64,000 nucleotides of DNA from Tetragonia tetragonoides (taxonomy: Eukaryota; Streptophyta; Magnoliopsida; Caryophyllales; Aizoaceae): NCBI GenBank assembly GCA_038025085.1, contig CM076140.1:1800501-1864500 (forward strand). Direction: 5' to 3'. Made by a program: the position numbers and the translations under genes. Below, piece after piece: positions 49,740 to 60,066 of this stretch; positions within the stretch are counted from its first letter, which is position 1, and every line of letters starts with the position of its first letter. The notes under the pieces were generated by a model. That model saw nothing but the letters and a program-made list of their open reading frames with translations. It ran no database searches and was not told the origin of the DNA.

Positions 49740-51764
49740 TAACTATTCATTTTTATTAACTCATAAAAAACAGTATTCTTTAAAATCCTATCTATTTATC
49801 AAAAAAATGCACTTTGTTATTGTGCAATACATCGATTTCAAGTAGAAGTGTTGGAAAATACATTCATATTGTTAGTTTAGATTGGCACTTGTTTAGAGAA
49901 ATCTGTAATTTGTATATGTATTCTGACATTTGATAAATGACAAATTCTTTTTTCTTTTATAATAATAAAAAAACTGCACTTTGTGCTAAAAAAAAAGAAA
50001 AAGGACTTAAAATAAAAATGTGTTTTTTTTTCTCATCTAATAAAAATGTATGTTAAGTTCAATTTAACGTGTATGATGTCGAAGAAAGTGCACTTATCAT
50101 GTTTCTTTAAACTATACTCAACATTGATAGTTTGTTACATAGTCACATCATACAAGTTTAGTTCGAGTCAAATTTAATTTAAACTTATTAATCAATGGAT
50201 GGGATATTCCCGAACAAAATAATAAATAAATAAATAAATAACATAAAGAACGCATGAGATGTTAAAGATGAAACCGAAGACTTATATGAATTCATTTTCA
50301 CTAATGACCATATCCTTCTTTGTTTCTAATTGAGAGTTGATACTTCGAGAGTTCGAGTGTAATTTGTAAACCGTTAATGTAGAGAATTTATTTGAGACCT
50401 CTCCTTTATAACCGTTAATGTAGACAATTTATTTGAAAGTTTAGCTAACATATTTTGGGCAGGAAAAAGAGGAAAATAGATTGAAACAACAAAATTGATT
50501 AATTTGGATTGGATTAAAGTGACATAAGAAAATTTTAAAGGAAACAAGTTTTTTTTTTTTTTTGGTTGACAACCAAAGGGTATTCACCATCGACCACAAT
50601 ATTACACCCCTACTAATTAAAGTTTAAATGGGAATAGATTCCCACCCAAAGTGTCACACCCTTACTCAATTAAAGTTGAGGCCTTCACATGAAGCCATGA
50701 AGCCTGAAGTTAAAGCTTGTCTCAATAACAAGGATGTAAAAGCAATTTATCCCTAGTCATTTTTAGCAAAATGGAGATGCATGACAAATAATTAACTCAA
50801 ATTGAAATTCTTGTAGCCGCATAAAATTAGCAAATAAATGTGAATATACGTTCAATTTGTCGTCAATCAAATTTCAAACCAGAGTGAAGCAATAGCGTTT
50901 CTTAACTTTCCTAGGTTGAGCTATATGTACCTAGACTACCCCAAGGTGAGCAATCCCAATTGCTCGCCCTATTATGACGGAGCTTCACAAATCACAATCC
51001 CATTCCCACTTGTAAGAATCCCCTTTTGCGCCAGCAGATCCCTTCTTGATGTAGCTTTGAATCGTCTGCAGCGGCTCAAGAATGTCATGATTCATGAACA
51101 TACTCCCAACACCGTGATACTTTGCCAATCCAACTATGACTATGAGTCACCATTACAGACCAAATAATCATGCTGCTAAAGCAAATGGCCGCGACAAATT
51201 AGACTAGAGCAAGTTGTACAGATTTACTGCAACTTAGCTCAATCAGCAAATTGACCAATATGCTCCACTCAATTAGGTTCACCCTGGCTCATCTCAGAAA
51301 CAAAGCTACAAACCTACTCCTCGTACCGAAGCCTATTATCCAGAGCCTCTAATAGTGCACTTCATTGATCATTCCCAGAAGATCCAGACCACAAAATCAC
51401 ATAGAATAGAATATTGACCATGACCAGCTTTTTGCTCACACATCCTGCATTTTCGCATCACTACTGTTGATCTCTCCTCTTCGGTCTCTTGACTTCAATA
51501 ACCACAAATATGCTTCCTTCAAAACACAGGTTTGATATTTTACTCATCTTTGACATATTAGTTCTGTTTCCTAGCTAATGCCTAAAAATGGCATTTCACA
51601 AGCTGCAAAAGACAAACTAAATAAATATATATACAATCCTAATGAAATTTTCATCAATCACCATCCCAGACCTTGGAGACTCCGGCAGATGGACTTCTAA
51701 AATCTTCTTTTCCATTTCTTTTTCCTCCCACTACTACTAGCCACCAATCACCATTAGTAATATC
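49740..51764. other. Intergenic, mostly repeats
   Basis: AT-rich DNA with no supported gene. An AATA tetranucleotide run lies at 50219-50241 and a SINE relic at about 50548-50720. The 83-codon open frame at 50916-51167 has no recognisable family. Confidence 0.45.
50548..50720 (-). repeat. SINE-like repeat, 3' part
   Basis: A T run at 50549-50563 is followed by AAGGGTATTCACCATCGACC, which matches the AAGGGTATTCACTGTCGATC end of the SINE at 15488-15643. So both share a 3' region and a poly(A) end on the minus strand. The tRNA-like head is not clear here. Confidence 0.5.
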
Positions 51765-51769
51765 ACCTC

Positions 51770-52530
51770 TGTTGGGGAAAACTACGGTATTTACCTACAA
51801 TCAGAATAACAGATAATCGGAAAAATAAAGTGCAAGAACCCAAAATCAACACAGACAATTTTTACGTGGAAAACTCCTCTCAATTACGGGAAAAACCACG
51901 GTGCGGATCTCCACGCACTAAAATATGATCCACTATGATAATCAAGAGTACAAAGGCAACAATCACAAGATCAAACAACAAGTAGACTATCTATCTTTGG
52001 TACTAGTACAAATTGACAAACGCTAGCTCAATTTGGTACTCCCACAAACCCAAAGATACACTCACAAATACCTGTTGATGACCGATCCGAATACTCTGAT
52101 TACCTTCACACGAACAAGTCGAATCAACCGTGAACTGGAACAAACCTCTTTGAAAAATACTCAATTTCTCTCACTCTTTGTTTGTCTCTCACTCACTGGC
52201 TCTCCCTTTTCTTTGTTTCGGCTGTTTGTTCACTGTCCTTCTTTCGTGACTCTCTGAAGTCCTTTTGTCCTCCTTGGCTTCTAGTGGAAGCCAATCAAAG
52301 AACTCACCCATTGGCCACTTAACAATTAGTGGGCCAAACAAACACAACTAAGACAAAAGCCCACAAGTTGCCCATCACACACAAAATCTCACGCAGAGGC
52401 AAAATACTGAGTCTTTGCTTTCTTTTTCTTTTTTTTTTCTTTCTTTTTGTTTTATTTTATTTTCTATACAAACTAAAATAAAATAAAACACAACTAAATA
52501 TTATTTGGTATTTGGGGCGTTACCTCAACA
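51770..52530. mobile_element. Solo LTR, 761 bp
   Basis: It starts TGTTGGGGAAAA and ends TTACCTCAACA, so it has TG...CA ends with TGTTG/CAACA inverse termini. A perfect 5-bp duplication ACCTC flanks it (51765-51769 and 52531-52535). There is no primer-binding site, polypurine tract or internal domain beside it, so it is a solo LTR left by recombination between two LTRs. The orientation of the parent element cannot be told. The open frame at 52033-52257 inside it is not supported as a gene. Confidence 0.85.
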
Positions 52531-52535
52531 ACCTC

Positions 52536-53910
52536 TGCAACTGGTACATATCGCATATAATAGTAATAAACTCATAAATACCTTCATTACATCTGCGTTT
52601 TTTTATTGCTGGCATGATTAGAATCCACCAAGATTGGGAATTGATAGGTCAATTGATCCCTAGACTCGAAAGTGCTTCAAGAACTCCCACTGTCAGGAAA
52701 GACTTTCACTCTCTTCTGCTGAAGAGTGTACGTAGCATGAACCAAACTCATTTACACACTCCTCAGTGCCTAAGAGAGCACAACAATTTGGCAAGCTAGA
52801 ACACCTCAGACAAGGCACTGTTTCAAAGAGAACAAACTTGATTGAAGAGACAAGAAATAGATGGTAGAAGGCCTTTTACATCTCTACGCTAAAACTGTCT
52901 CCATCGACCGTCTTATAGCCTATAGGCTCTAGTGAAGGCAGGCACTATACAAGAAAGTCATAATTTGAAAGTATAGCCCATGTAGGATTTGAACCCACAA
53001 CCTTTGTGCAACAACACAATGCTCTTCCAATTGAGCTAAGAGGCTCATACAAAAACTGAACCAGAGCTCAGATGAAAAATGAGAGTTTTTCTCCTTTTAA
53101 AATACAAGATGGCTTGAAACTATCCAAAAAGCGAGGCACAGCAGACTACTGTCTAAGAAGCCACTAATAACTGGCAAGTGGCAAGGCATGAACCAAAGGA
53201 TGGACATGATAGGGAAATTGTTTAGCTTTAGTGAGATTTTGGCACAACAAAATAGTAGCTCAACTGACGTGCAAGAGTATAATCCTGGCGTAATCTATGG
53301 CATGCTTAAAAAGGTCAGCACTCTGATGTCAGTATCCTGAACTTGAGATAATCAAAGATATACATTTTATTCCGGATCTCTTTCCCTCTTCCCAACTTCC
53401 TATATACTTAATCAACAATTCTATCCATCCTACAAGCTTTGAATAAACAAACTTGCAAAATATGCAATTCCTGATGAGCCTATGTAGTGCCAAAACTCAC
53501 CATTCATACATGTTCACCTATCCCAAAATTTTCAACCATTCGCTTATATAGAAAAGACTCGGGCAATGGCCTCATTCTTCAGAGGCAGCAGTACACTAAC
53601 TGTAAGTACATAAAGATGAAGATTTATCAAATTCAAATTTAGAAAGATGAACTCGTAAGCAGCTCATGAAAAAAGCATTGAAAAGAAAAACAACCATGAT
53701 ACATTCTCGAATATGCACTACATAAGAGTACATTACATAAAGAAGCTACCACAACCATTTCAAAACAATCAGATGTAAGTGAAGGATTAATAACAGACAC
53801 AACACACAAGATCAGACTTCAACCACCCAGATACAATAATCACAATTAAGGTGACCTAGATCAAATACAACAGCCAAAAAGCCCCAATTACCAAACTGAT
53901 CCAACACAAC
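52536..53910. other. Intergenic with a tRNA-like sequence
   Basis: No protein gene is seen. The tRNA-like sequence at 52974-53045 is listed separately. The right end should include the 3' UTR of the minus-strand SERF-like gene. Confidence 0.45.
52974..53045 (-). other. tRNA-like sequence (SINE head or tRNA relic)
   Basis: On the minus strand the 72 bases start AGCCTCT and end ATGGGCTA. Six of seven acceptor pairs form. The D arm GCTCAATTGGAAGAGC, an anticodon stem TTGTG/CACAA and a T arm GTGGGTTCAAATCCTAC are all present, with A and B boxes intact. The anticodon loop has six bases (TTGTTG) instead of seven, so I do not assign an amino acid. It could be a decayed tRNA or the head of a SINE. 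Confidence 0.6.
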
Positions 53911-54733
53911 TCACTTCTTGTTGCTTTTACCTCCGAGGGCTTCAACGTTGCCGCCACCAGTAGCCTGTGCAGCTTTTTTAGCAGCTTTTTCCTGAAGTGC
54001 TTTTGCATCCCTACCAACACAATTATAAAGTTAGCAAATCCAGAAACAATTCAAAGGATTCAGTTATTCATACATAATAAATCAATAAACTAAATAATAA
54101 ATATTGAATGTTTATCTTTCACGCCGTTGTTCATGGGTCAATCCATCGTCTTTTATTTTACCACCTTTCTTAGAATTCCGAGCCTGGGCTCTCTGGCGAT
54201 TGATTTCCCTCTGGTTACCCCGTTCAATCCAATTAAAGAAAACAAAATTTCACATACAGCAGTAGAAGCTAATTTTTATACACATTAACTATGAAACCCT
54301 AGTTTAACTACAAAATCGAAGAAATCGGATGAAATACCTTCACTAAATCCACACAATTAGATAGGAACATAAAATTCGACGAATTGAATCATCTAGGGCA
54401 ATCAATAATTCAATACAAAACACATCAATTTACATATCAAATCAGAAAATAGCAACTAACCGTAGTACTTAGCGCAATTGCAAATATCGGAAACCCTACA
54501 TATGATCGACTAATCAAATTAGGGTTCTTCTTCAATAATAGCGCAATCTCCCAATAACATCCCTATATAAGATCGACAAAATCAAATTGGGGTTTATTTC
54601 ACATATTGCGACATCCCTAGAAAAGATAAACAAATCAAAAATTAAAATTTTCTCCCTAAAAAAAAAAGTTGTCGAATTAATTGCATGATATCAAATAGCG
54701 AAATTGAAGAAAATTGGAAAGGATATGAGCCAT
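53911..54733 (-). CDS. SERF/4F5-family small basic protein
   Basis: Homolog of small EDRK-rich factor, a short, highly charged, conserved eukaryotic protein; in animals SERF affects aggregation of amyloid-type proteins, and its plant role is not established. Coding exons: 54727-54733 (only ATGGCTC), 54116-54221, 53911-54010; 70 residues. The start MARGNQREINRQRAQARN and the core DDGLTHEQRRERDAKALQEK are the family signature; an Ala/Lys tail ends GGKSNKK. Intron 1 (54222-54726) reads ATATCCTTT...AC with a TTCTTTAAT branch-like motif 11 bases before its end, a U12-type AT-AC intron. Intron 2 (54011-54115) joins in frame only if it begins AT (AAAG|ATAAAC) and ends AG. Read through unspliced, the frame stops right after QRRER. 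A leader intron is likely, with donor CAG|GTATTTATC near 54891. A copia element sits about 40 bases upstream of the leader. Confidence 0.8.
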
Positions 54734-54936
54734 ATAAAAAGCTAAACAGCTGAAGCCGTATGGGGATTAGGTAGCCTGTAAAATTGAAATCTAGATCATC
54801 ACACACCAATCTTGGTTAACGAAATATATAAAATATAATTGACGAAAAGATAAACGATTGAATGTAGAAGATGATAAATACCTGATCGGCGCTTTCCAGA
54901 GAGAGAGTGTGTGTGTGTGTGAGAAATTGAGAAGGG

Positions 54937-55117
54937 TAATAGCGTAATATTTGTAATACAATATTATTAGCAAAATATTAGTCAAAGTTGTAGAGATATT
55001 TATTTGTAAATATCTATTTACTAGAAAATTTTGTAGCCTTCTGTAACCTTGTACATAGCCTATTTATTGGCTGGATATGTAATGTGAAAAGACAGAATAC
55101 ATTCCCCTAATTTGTTA
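54937..55117 (+). repeat. 5' LTR of the copia element
   Basis: 181 bp, beginning TAATAGCGTAATATTTG and ending CCTAATTTGTTA. Differs from the 3' LTR only at the AA/GG pair in CTAGAAAATTTTG versus CTAGAAGGTTTTG. Confidence 0.95.
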
Positions 55118-55280
55118 TGGTATCAGAGCAAAGATCAAGGGACTAAACCGCTTCGTTGCATTTGCCGTTCTCCATCACTATCCTATTCCTCTTTAATTTC
55201 TTTGGTGTGAGCGCAACCTAGCCTCTCTCTCTTCACATATTTTTTGCCTGTTCGTTTTCTTTTTTGTTCTAGCCGAGAAG

Positions 55281-56393
55281 ATGACGTTGAAGATTACTGA
55301 CCCAAGATCTCCATATTTTCTTCACTCATCTGACAATCCCGGTATCCTATTGACGAACATGGTGCTTCATGGTGAGAGTAATTATGATACTTGGGCCAAG
55401 GCCATGAAAAACGCTTTGAAAGCAAAGAACAAGATGGGATTTATTGATGGAACAATTAAGAAGCCTACTGATTTGGAATCAGACGAGGCTTTTGCGTGGG
55501 GAACTAACAACTCGATGATCAATGAGTGGATTCACAACACAATTGATTCACAGTTACAACCATTTATTCCATATTTCGACACGGCGAAGGAGCTCTGGGA
55601 TGATCTGAAAGAACGGTACTCCGTTCAAAATATCCCTCGACAGTATCAGTTGAAGTCGAGATTGACAAACACCAAGCAATCCGGGTCAAGTGTCGGGTCC
55701 TATTATACAAAATTACGGGCTGCGTGGGACGAACTGGAGTGCAGTCGTACCATTCCCGTATGTCCAAGTGGTGATAATTGTCCTGTGACAAAGTGGGTGC
55801 ACGAGGAAACAGAGAGAGACCATGTGTACCAGTTTTTAATGGGACTGGACGATGACGTTTTCGGAAATCTACATACCCAGATTCTAGGTACCACACCATT
55901 CCCTTCTATAAACAGGGTGTACTCCATGGCTACTCAAGAGGAGACCCACAAAGCAATTTCCCGAGGCCGAGATTATCGAATTGAGGCAGTGGGATATGTT
56001 GTTCAACCAATAGCAAAAATTCAGCCTACCTCATCCGATAAAACCATGGTAGAGGGCTCAGCTGGAAGCGGTTCTGAACGAATGGTGTGCTCACATTGTG
56101 GAAAACCAAACCATAATGTCAGTAAGTGTTACCAACTTCATGGTTACCCCAACAAAGGCAAGGCTAAGAATAAAAGCAAGGGAGGCGGAAATAGAGCTAC
56201 TGCACATGCTGTCCAAGGAGTTGGTGAATGTAGCATTGGCTCGTCTGGTGGTGGTAATGCAGCGGCAACGCCTATTGTCACCAACGAATTGTTGCAGCAA
56301 CTCATAAACCTCGTCCAGACTTCAGTCTCTTCCAAACCAAGCACTGAAAAAATTATCTGGCAAGGACGAATCACCTCCTACGTGGCTTATTGA
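55281..56393 (+). pseudogene. Copia Gag, ending in a frameshift
   Basis: Open for 370 codons from the ATG at 55281. N-terminal DPRSPYFLHSSDNPG and SNYDTWAKAMKNALKAKNKM segments, then the W-D-D-L-K-E-R-Y motif of the UBN2-type Gag, and a CCHC knuckle CSHCGKPNHNVSKC near 56088-56130. In this family Gag is normally continuous with protease. Here the frame leaves the protease frame at the A run 56347-56352 and stops at 56391-56393, inside the region that encodes the protease active site in the next frame. Confidence 0.9.
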
Positions 56394-58026
56394 CAGTGGT
56401 GCCTCATACCATATGACAGGATGCTTAGACTTGTTGTCCGATGTCGAAAATATTGTAGCTTCCCCCGTTGGCCTTCCTGATGGTTCCAAAACTAATGCTA
56501 TCAAACGAGGACGTGTTGTGTTAGGTCCAAATTTGGTTTTGGAGGATGTGCTTTATGTGCCTAATTTAACGTGTAATTTGATCTCTATAGCGCAACTAAT
56601 ATTGTCGAAAAATTGGTATGTGATATTTACTAACCATCTTTGTGTGATACAGGACCTCACCTCGAGGATGCAGATTGGTCTGGGTAAGCAGCAAGAGGGG
56701 GTATATGTGCTTAAGACGGTCCCAGGTATGGCACATGCTATTGGTGGTACGGACTTGTTCGAGTTGTGGCATAAACGTTTAGGTCACCCATCCAATCAGA
56801 GTTTGTCTTTTCTTCCCGTAGCTCGTAGTTCTAGTATTGGTAATAAAACACTTCATAATTGTGATGTTTGTTACCGAGCCAAACAAACTAGAAATGTGTT
56901 TCCAATTAGTGAATTCAAAAGCAAGGACTGTTTTGAACTTGTTCATTGTGATATTTGGGGACCATATACTCAGACTTCATTTACTGGCGCACATTATTTT
57001 CTTACTATTGTTGATGATTTTAGTCGCTCAACTTGGGTATTTTTGATGGCTGATAAAAGTGAAACGGTTGGACTGGTTAAAAAGTTTTTCGCTTTAGTTC
57101 GGACTCAATTTGGAAAGAATGTTAAAACATTTCGTACTGATAATGGAGTTGAATTTCGGGAGCGATCTCTGGTTCAATTATATGGTGACTTGGGTATTGT
57201 GCATCAAACTTCTTGTAATGACACCCCACAACAAAATGGTAGGGTTGAAAGAAAACATAGACATATTTTGAATGTGGCTCGAGCCTTACGATTTCAAGGT
57301 AATCTCCCGTTACATTTTTGGGGAGAATGTGTTTTGACTGCTGCACATTTAATTAATCGAACCCCAACCCCTCTCCTTGATGGAAAAACACCTTTTGAAC
57401 TTCTTTTCCAAACTAAACCTGATTATGACCATTTAAAGGTGTTTGGTTGTCTCTGCTATGCACACCCTCGTCCTAAACCAAGAGATAAATTTGCTTCCCG
57501 AAGCCGTAAGTGTGTGTTCTTAGGCTACCCTTATGGTAAGAAAGGATGGCGTTTGTATGACCTTGAAACTCATGAAATTTTTATTTCTCGGGATGTCAAC
57601 TTTCATGAAAATGTTTTTCCTTATACTCATACAACTGCAAATTCCTCTCCATCCCCAACCTCACCTATTTTGCCAGCCACTTACCCAAATTTCAATGATG
57701 ATGTCACAAGTCTATTTGATAGCTCTCTTGAGGCGCCACTTACTCACCAGCCCCACACTTCTTTGCCCACGCAAACCCCTACTGAGCATTGTCATGTGCA
57801 GCTAGAAGACGGAAGTAATAATGTGATTGAAGGGGAACTTGACTCTCGAACAGAGGGAGAGCAAGACAGGGGAGTTCTCAAGTTGATACTGTACTTGGGC
57901 GTGGGCATCGTACACGTAGACCTCCCAGCTACCTGCGTGACTATTCTTGCAATACTGTATGTGCTCCAAACCCCTCTTTGCAGCTTGTGTCAGCCAATCG
58001 CATATCAGGTACTCCGTATCCCATAG
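56353..58026 (+). pseudogene. Copia protease and integrase
   Basis: In the frame of 56413-58026. The protease active site D-S-G-A-S is encoded at about 56390-56404, before the first ATG. The GAG-pre-integrase motif [14 protein letters not shown] follows, then the integrase core with HCDIWGPY (Asp), RTDNGVEF (Asp) and [11 protein letters not shown] (Glu). The frame departs near the G run 57869-57872 and ends at 58026 in a meaningless tail, while the sense frame continues in another register. Confidence 0.88.
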
Positions 58027-59504
58027 CTAATTATGTCACATGCTCTAATTTTTCTGTTGCGCATACACGTTTTTTGGCTGTTGTGGACGCAGGTGTGGAG
58101 CCTAGAACTTTTAAGGAGGCGGTTCGTGACCCCCGTTGGTGTGAGGCTATGGCTAAGGATATTGACGCTCTTGAGAAAAATAACACTTGGACTATTGAGT
58201 CACTTCCACCTGGGAAGAAGGCGATTCCATGTAAGTGGGTCTATAAAATTAAATATAACTCTGATGGTACCATTGAGAGATTTAAGGCTCGTATGGTTAT
58301 TATGGGGAATGACCAGGTCGAGGGCATTGACTTTACGAAGACTTTTGCACCGGTTGCTAAGATGGTGAGTGTGCGTACTTTCTTAGCTGTTGCCATAGCC
58401 AAAAATTGGGAATTACACCAAATGGATGTTAACAATGCTTTTCTACACGGCGATCTCGATGAGGAGGTGTATATGCGTCTTTCCCCTGGTTTCTCTTCTA
58501 GTAAACCTGGTCAAGTTTGTCGCCTTCGAAGATCACTGTATGGTTTGCGCCAATCACCTCGTAACTGGTTTGCCAAATTGAGAGCTGCGCTTTGCAGTTT
58601 TGGTTTTGTCCAATCGAAGACAGATTATACTTTGTTCACCTATCGCCATGGAGATATTTTTCTGGCCTTGTTGGTTTATGTTGATGACATAGTTCTTGCT
58701 GGTAATAATTCCAGTGCATGTCAACAGGTTAAATCATATCTTGATTCATGTTTTCAAATTAAAGATTTGGGCAAGTTGAAATATTTCTTGGGTATTGAAA
58801 TTGCTCGAGGTCCAGAGGGTGTGTTTCTTTGCCAGCGTAAGTATGCCCTTGATATCTTGTCCGAGACTGGTTTGTTGGGGTGTAAGCCAGCTGATTTCCC
58901 GATCAAGCAGAATCATAAATTAGCCTTGGGCGATGGACCTGACTTTGATGATCCTGGTCGATATCGTAGATTGGTTGGTCGCTTAATATACCTTACTATT
59001 ACACGCCCGGAATTGTGCTATGCGGTGCATATTCTTTCTCAATTTATGCAACGTCCCAAGCAAGCTCACTATGATGCCATTATTCAGGTGTTGCGTTATA
59101 TTAAGAAGAATCCTGGTCAAGGTATTTTTTTACGATCCGATAGTGACCTCCAATTGTATGCTTATTGTGACTCTGACTGGGCAAGTTGCCCGCTTACTCG
59201 TCGTTCTCTTACGAGTTATTTTGTCATGCTTGGGTCGTCTCCTATCTCCTGGAGAACGAAGAAACAACAAACTGTATCTCGCTCCTCTGCCGAAGCTGAG
59301 TATCGCTCTATGGCTACGACGACTTCTGAGTTATTGTGGCTTAAATCCTTTCTGGCTTCACTTGGGGTCTCTCACTCTCAGCCTATGCGGTTATTCTGTG
59401 ATAACCAGGCCGCTATTCACATTGCTTCTAATCCAGTTTTTCATGAACGCACGAAGCACATTGAAATTGGCTGTCACTTTGTGCGGAACAATTCACTGCA
59501 CTAA
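57978..59504 (+). pseudogene. Copia reverse transcriptase and RNase H
   Basis: Contains the copia RT start W-C-E-A-M-A-K-D-I-D-A-L, the catalytic Y-V-D-D at about 58677-58688, and RNase H motifs YCDSDWAS and SSAEAEYRSM. It ends early at 59504 because of a one-base loss next to 59485-59486; the expected C-terminal integrase-associated tail is still readable in another frame up to about 59630. Confidence 0.9.
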
Positions 59505-59639
59505 CCATTTCCCCGGCTTATGTCCGTACTGGTTTGCAACTAGCTGATATCTTTACTAAAGCCTTGGGTAGGAAGCGGTTTGAATTCTTGTCTTGCAAGT
59601 TGGGCATTCGTTCTTTACATGCTCCAACTTGAGGGGGAG

Positions 59640-59820
59640 TAATAGCGTAATATTTGTAATACAATATTATTAGCAAAATATTAGTCAAAGTTGTAGAGAT
59701 ATTTATTTGTAAATATCTATTTACTAGAAGGTTTTGTAGCCTTCTGTAACCTTGTACATAGCCTATTTATTGGCTGGATATGTAATGTGAAAAGACAGAA
59801 TACATTCCCCTAATTTGTTA
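59640..59820 (+). repeat. 3' LTR of the copia element
   Basis: 181 bp copy of the left LTR with two differing bases, bounded on the left by the polypurine tract and on the right by the AAGGG duplication. Confidence 0.95.
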
Positions 59821-59825
59821 AAGGG

Positions 59826-59994
59826 AAAGATGTGGTTCACAGTTCTGACTTCGCAAAATAGAGAGAGATCTAAAACTCAACTGACAAATGGATCATGGAT
59901 TTGTGCCTGTAAATTATATATATGGCGGCAATATATCGGTAAAAAAGAAAGAAAAAGAATTTTATTTGGAAAATAATGTTTCGTACAAAATGCC
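59826..59994. promoter_or_regulatory. Displaced promoter-side flank of the SERF-like gene
   Basis: This sequence was next to 54931 before the copia insertion, so it is the native upstream flank of the minus-strand SERF-like gene, now 4.9 kb away. No clear TATA box. It ends at the tRNA-Cys gene. Confidence 0.45.
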
Positions 59995-60066
59995 AGGGCC
60001 CAACCGGGTTCGAACCGGTAACCTCTTGATCTGCAGTCAAATGCTCTACCACTGAGCTATGGACCC
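59995..60066 (-). tRNA. trnC-GCA: tRNA-Cys (GCA)
   Basis: On the minus strand the 72 bases fold as a complete cloverleaf: acceptor GGGTCCA/TGGGCCC, D arm GCTCAGTGGTAGAGC, anticodon arm TTTGA-CTGCAGA-TCAAG with anticodon GCA, and T arm ACCGGTTCGAACCCGGT. The discriminator base is U, as in tRNA-Cys. There is no intron and CCA is not encoded, as expected for a nuclear gene. A and B boxes are intact. Confidence 0.96.

Larger units (their letters stand above)
54937..59820 (+). mobile_element. Ty1/copia retrotransposon, 4,884 bp
   Basis: Two 181-bp LTRs (54937-55117 and 59640-59820) differ at two adjacent bases. A perfect 5-bp duplication AAGGG flanks the element (54932-54936 and 59821-59825). The primer-binding site TGGTATCAGAGC starts at 55118, directly after the left LTR, and the polypurine tract TTGAGGGGGAG directly precedes the right LTR. 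The internal region encodes Gag, protease, integrase, reverse transcriptase and RNase H in copia order, but in three frames (see findings). The LTRs begin TAATAG and end TTGTTA instead of TG...CA. The high LTR identity suggests recent insertion. Confidence 0.96.
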
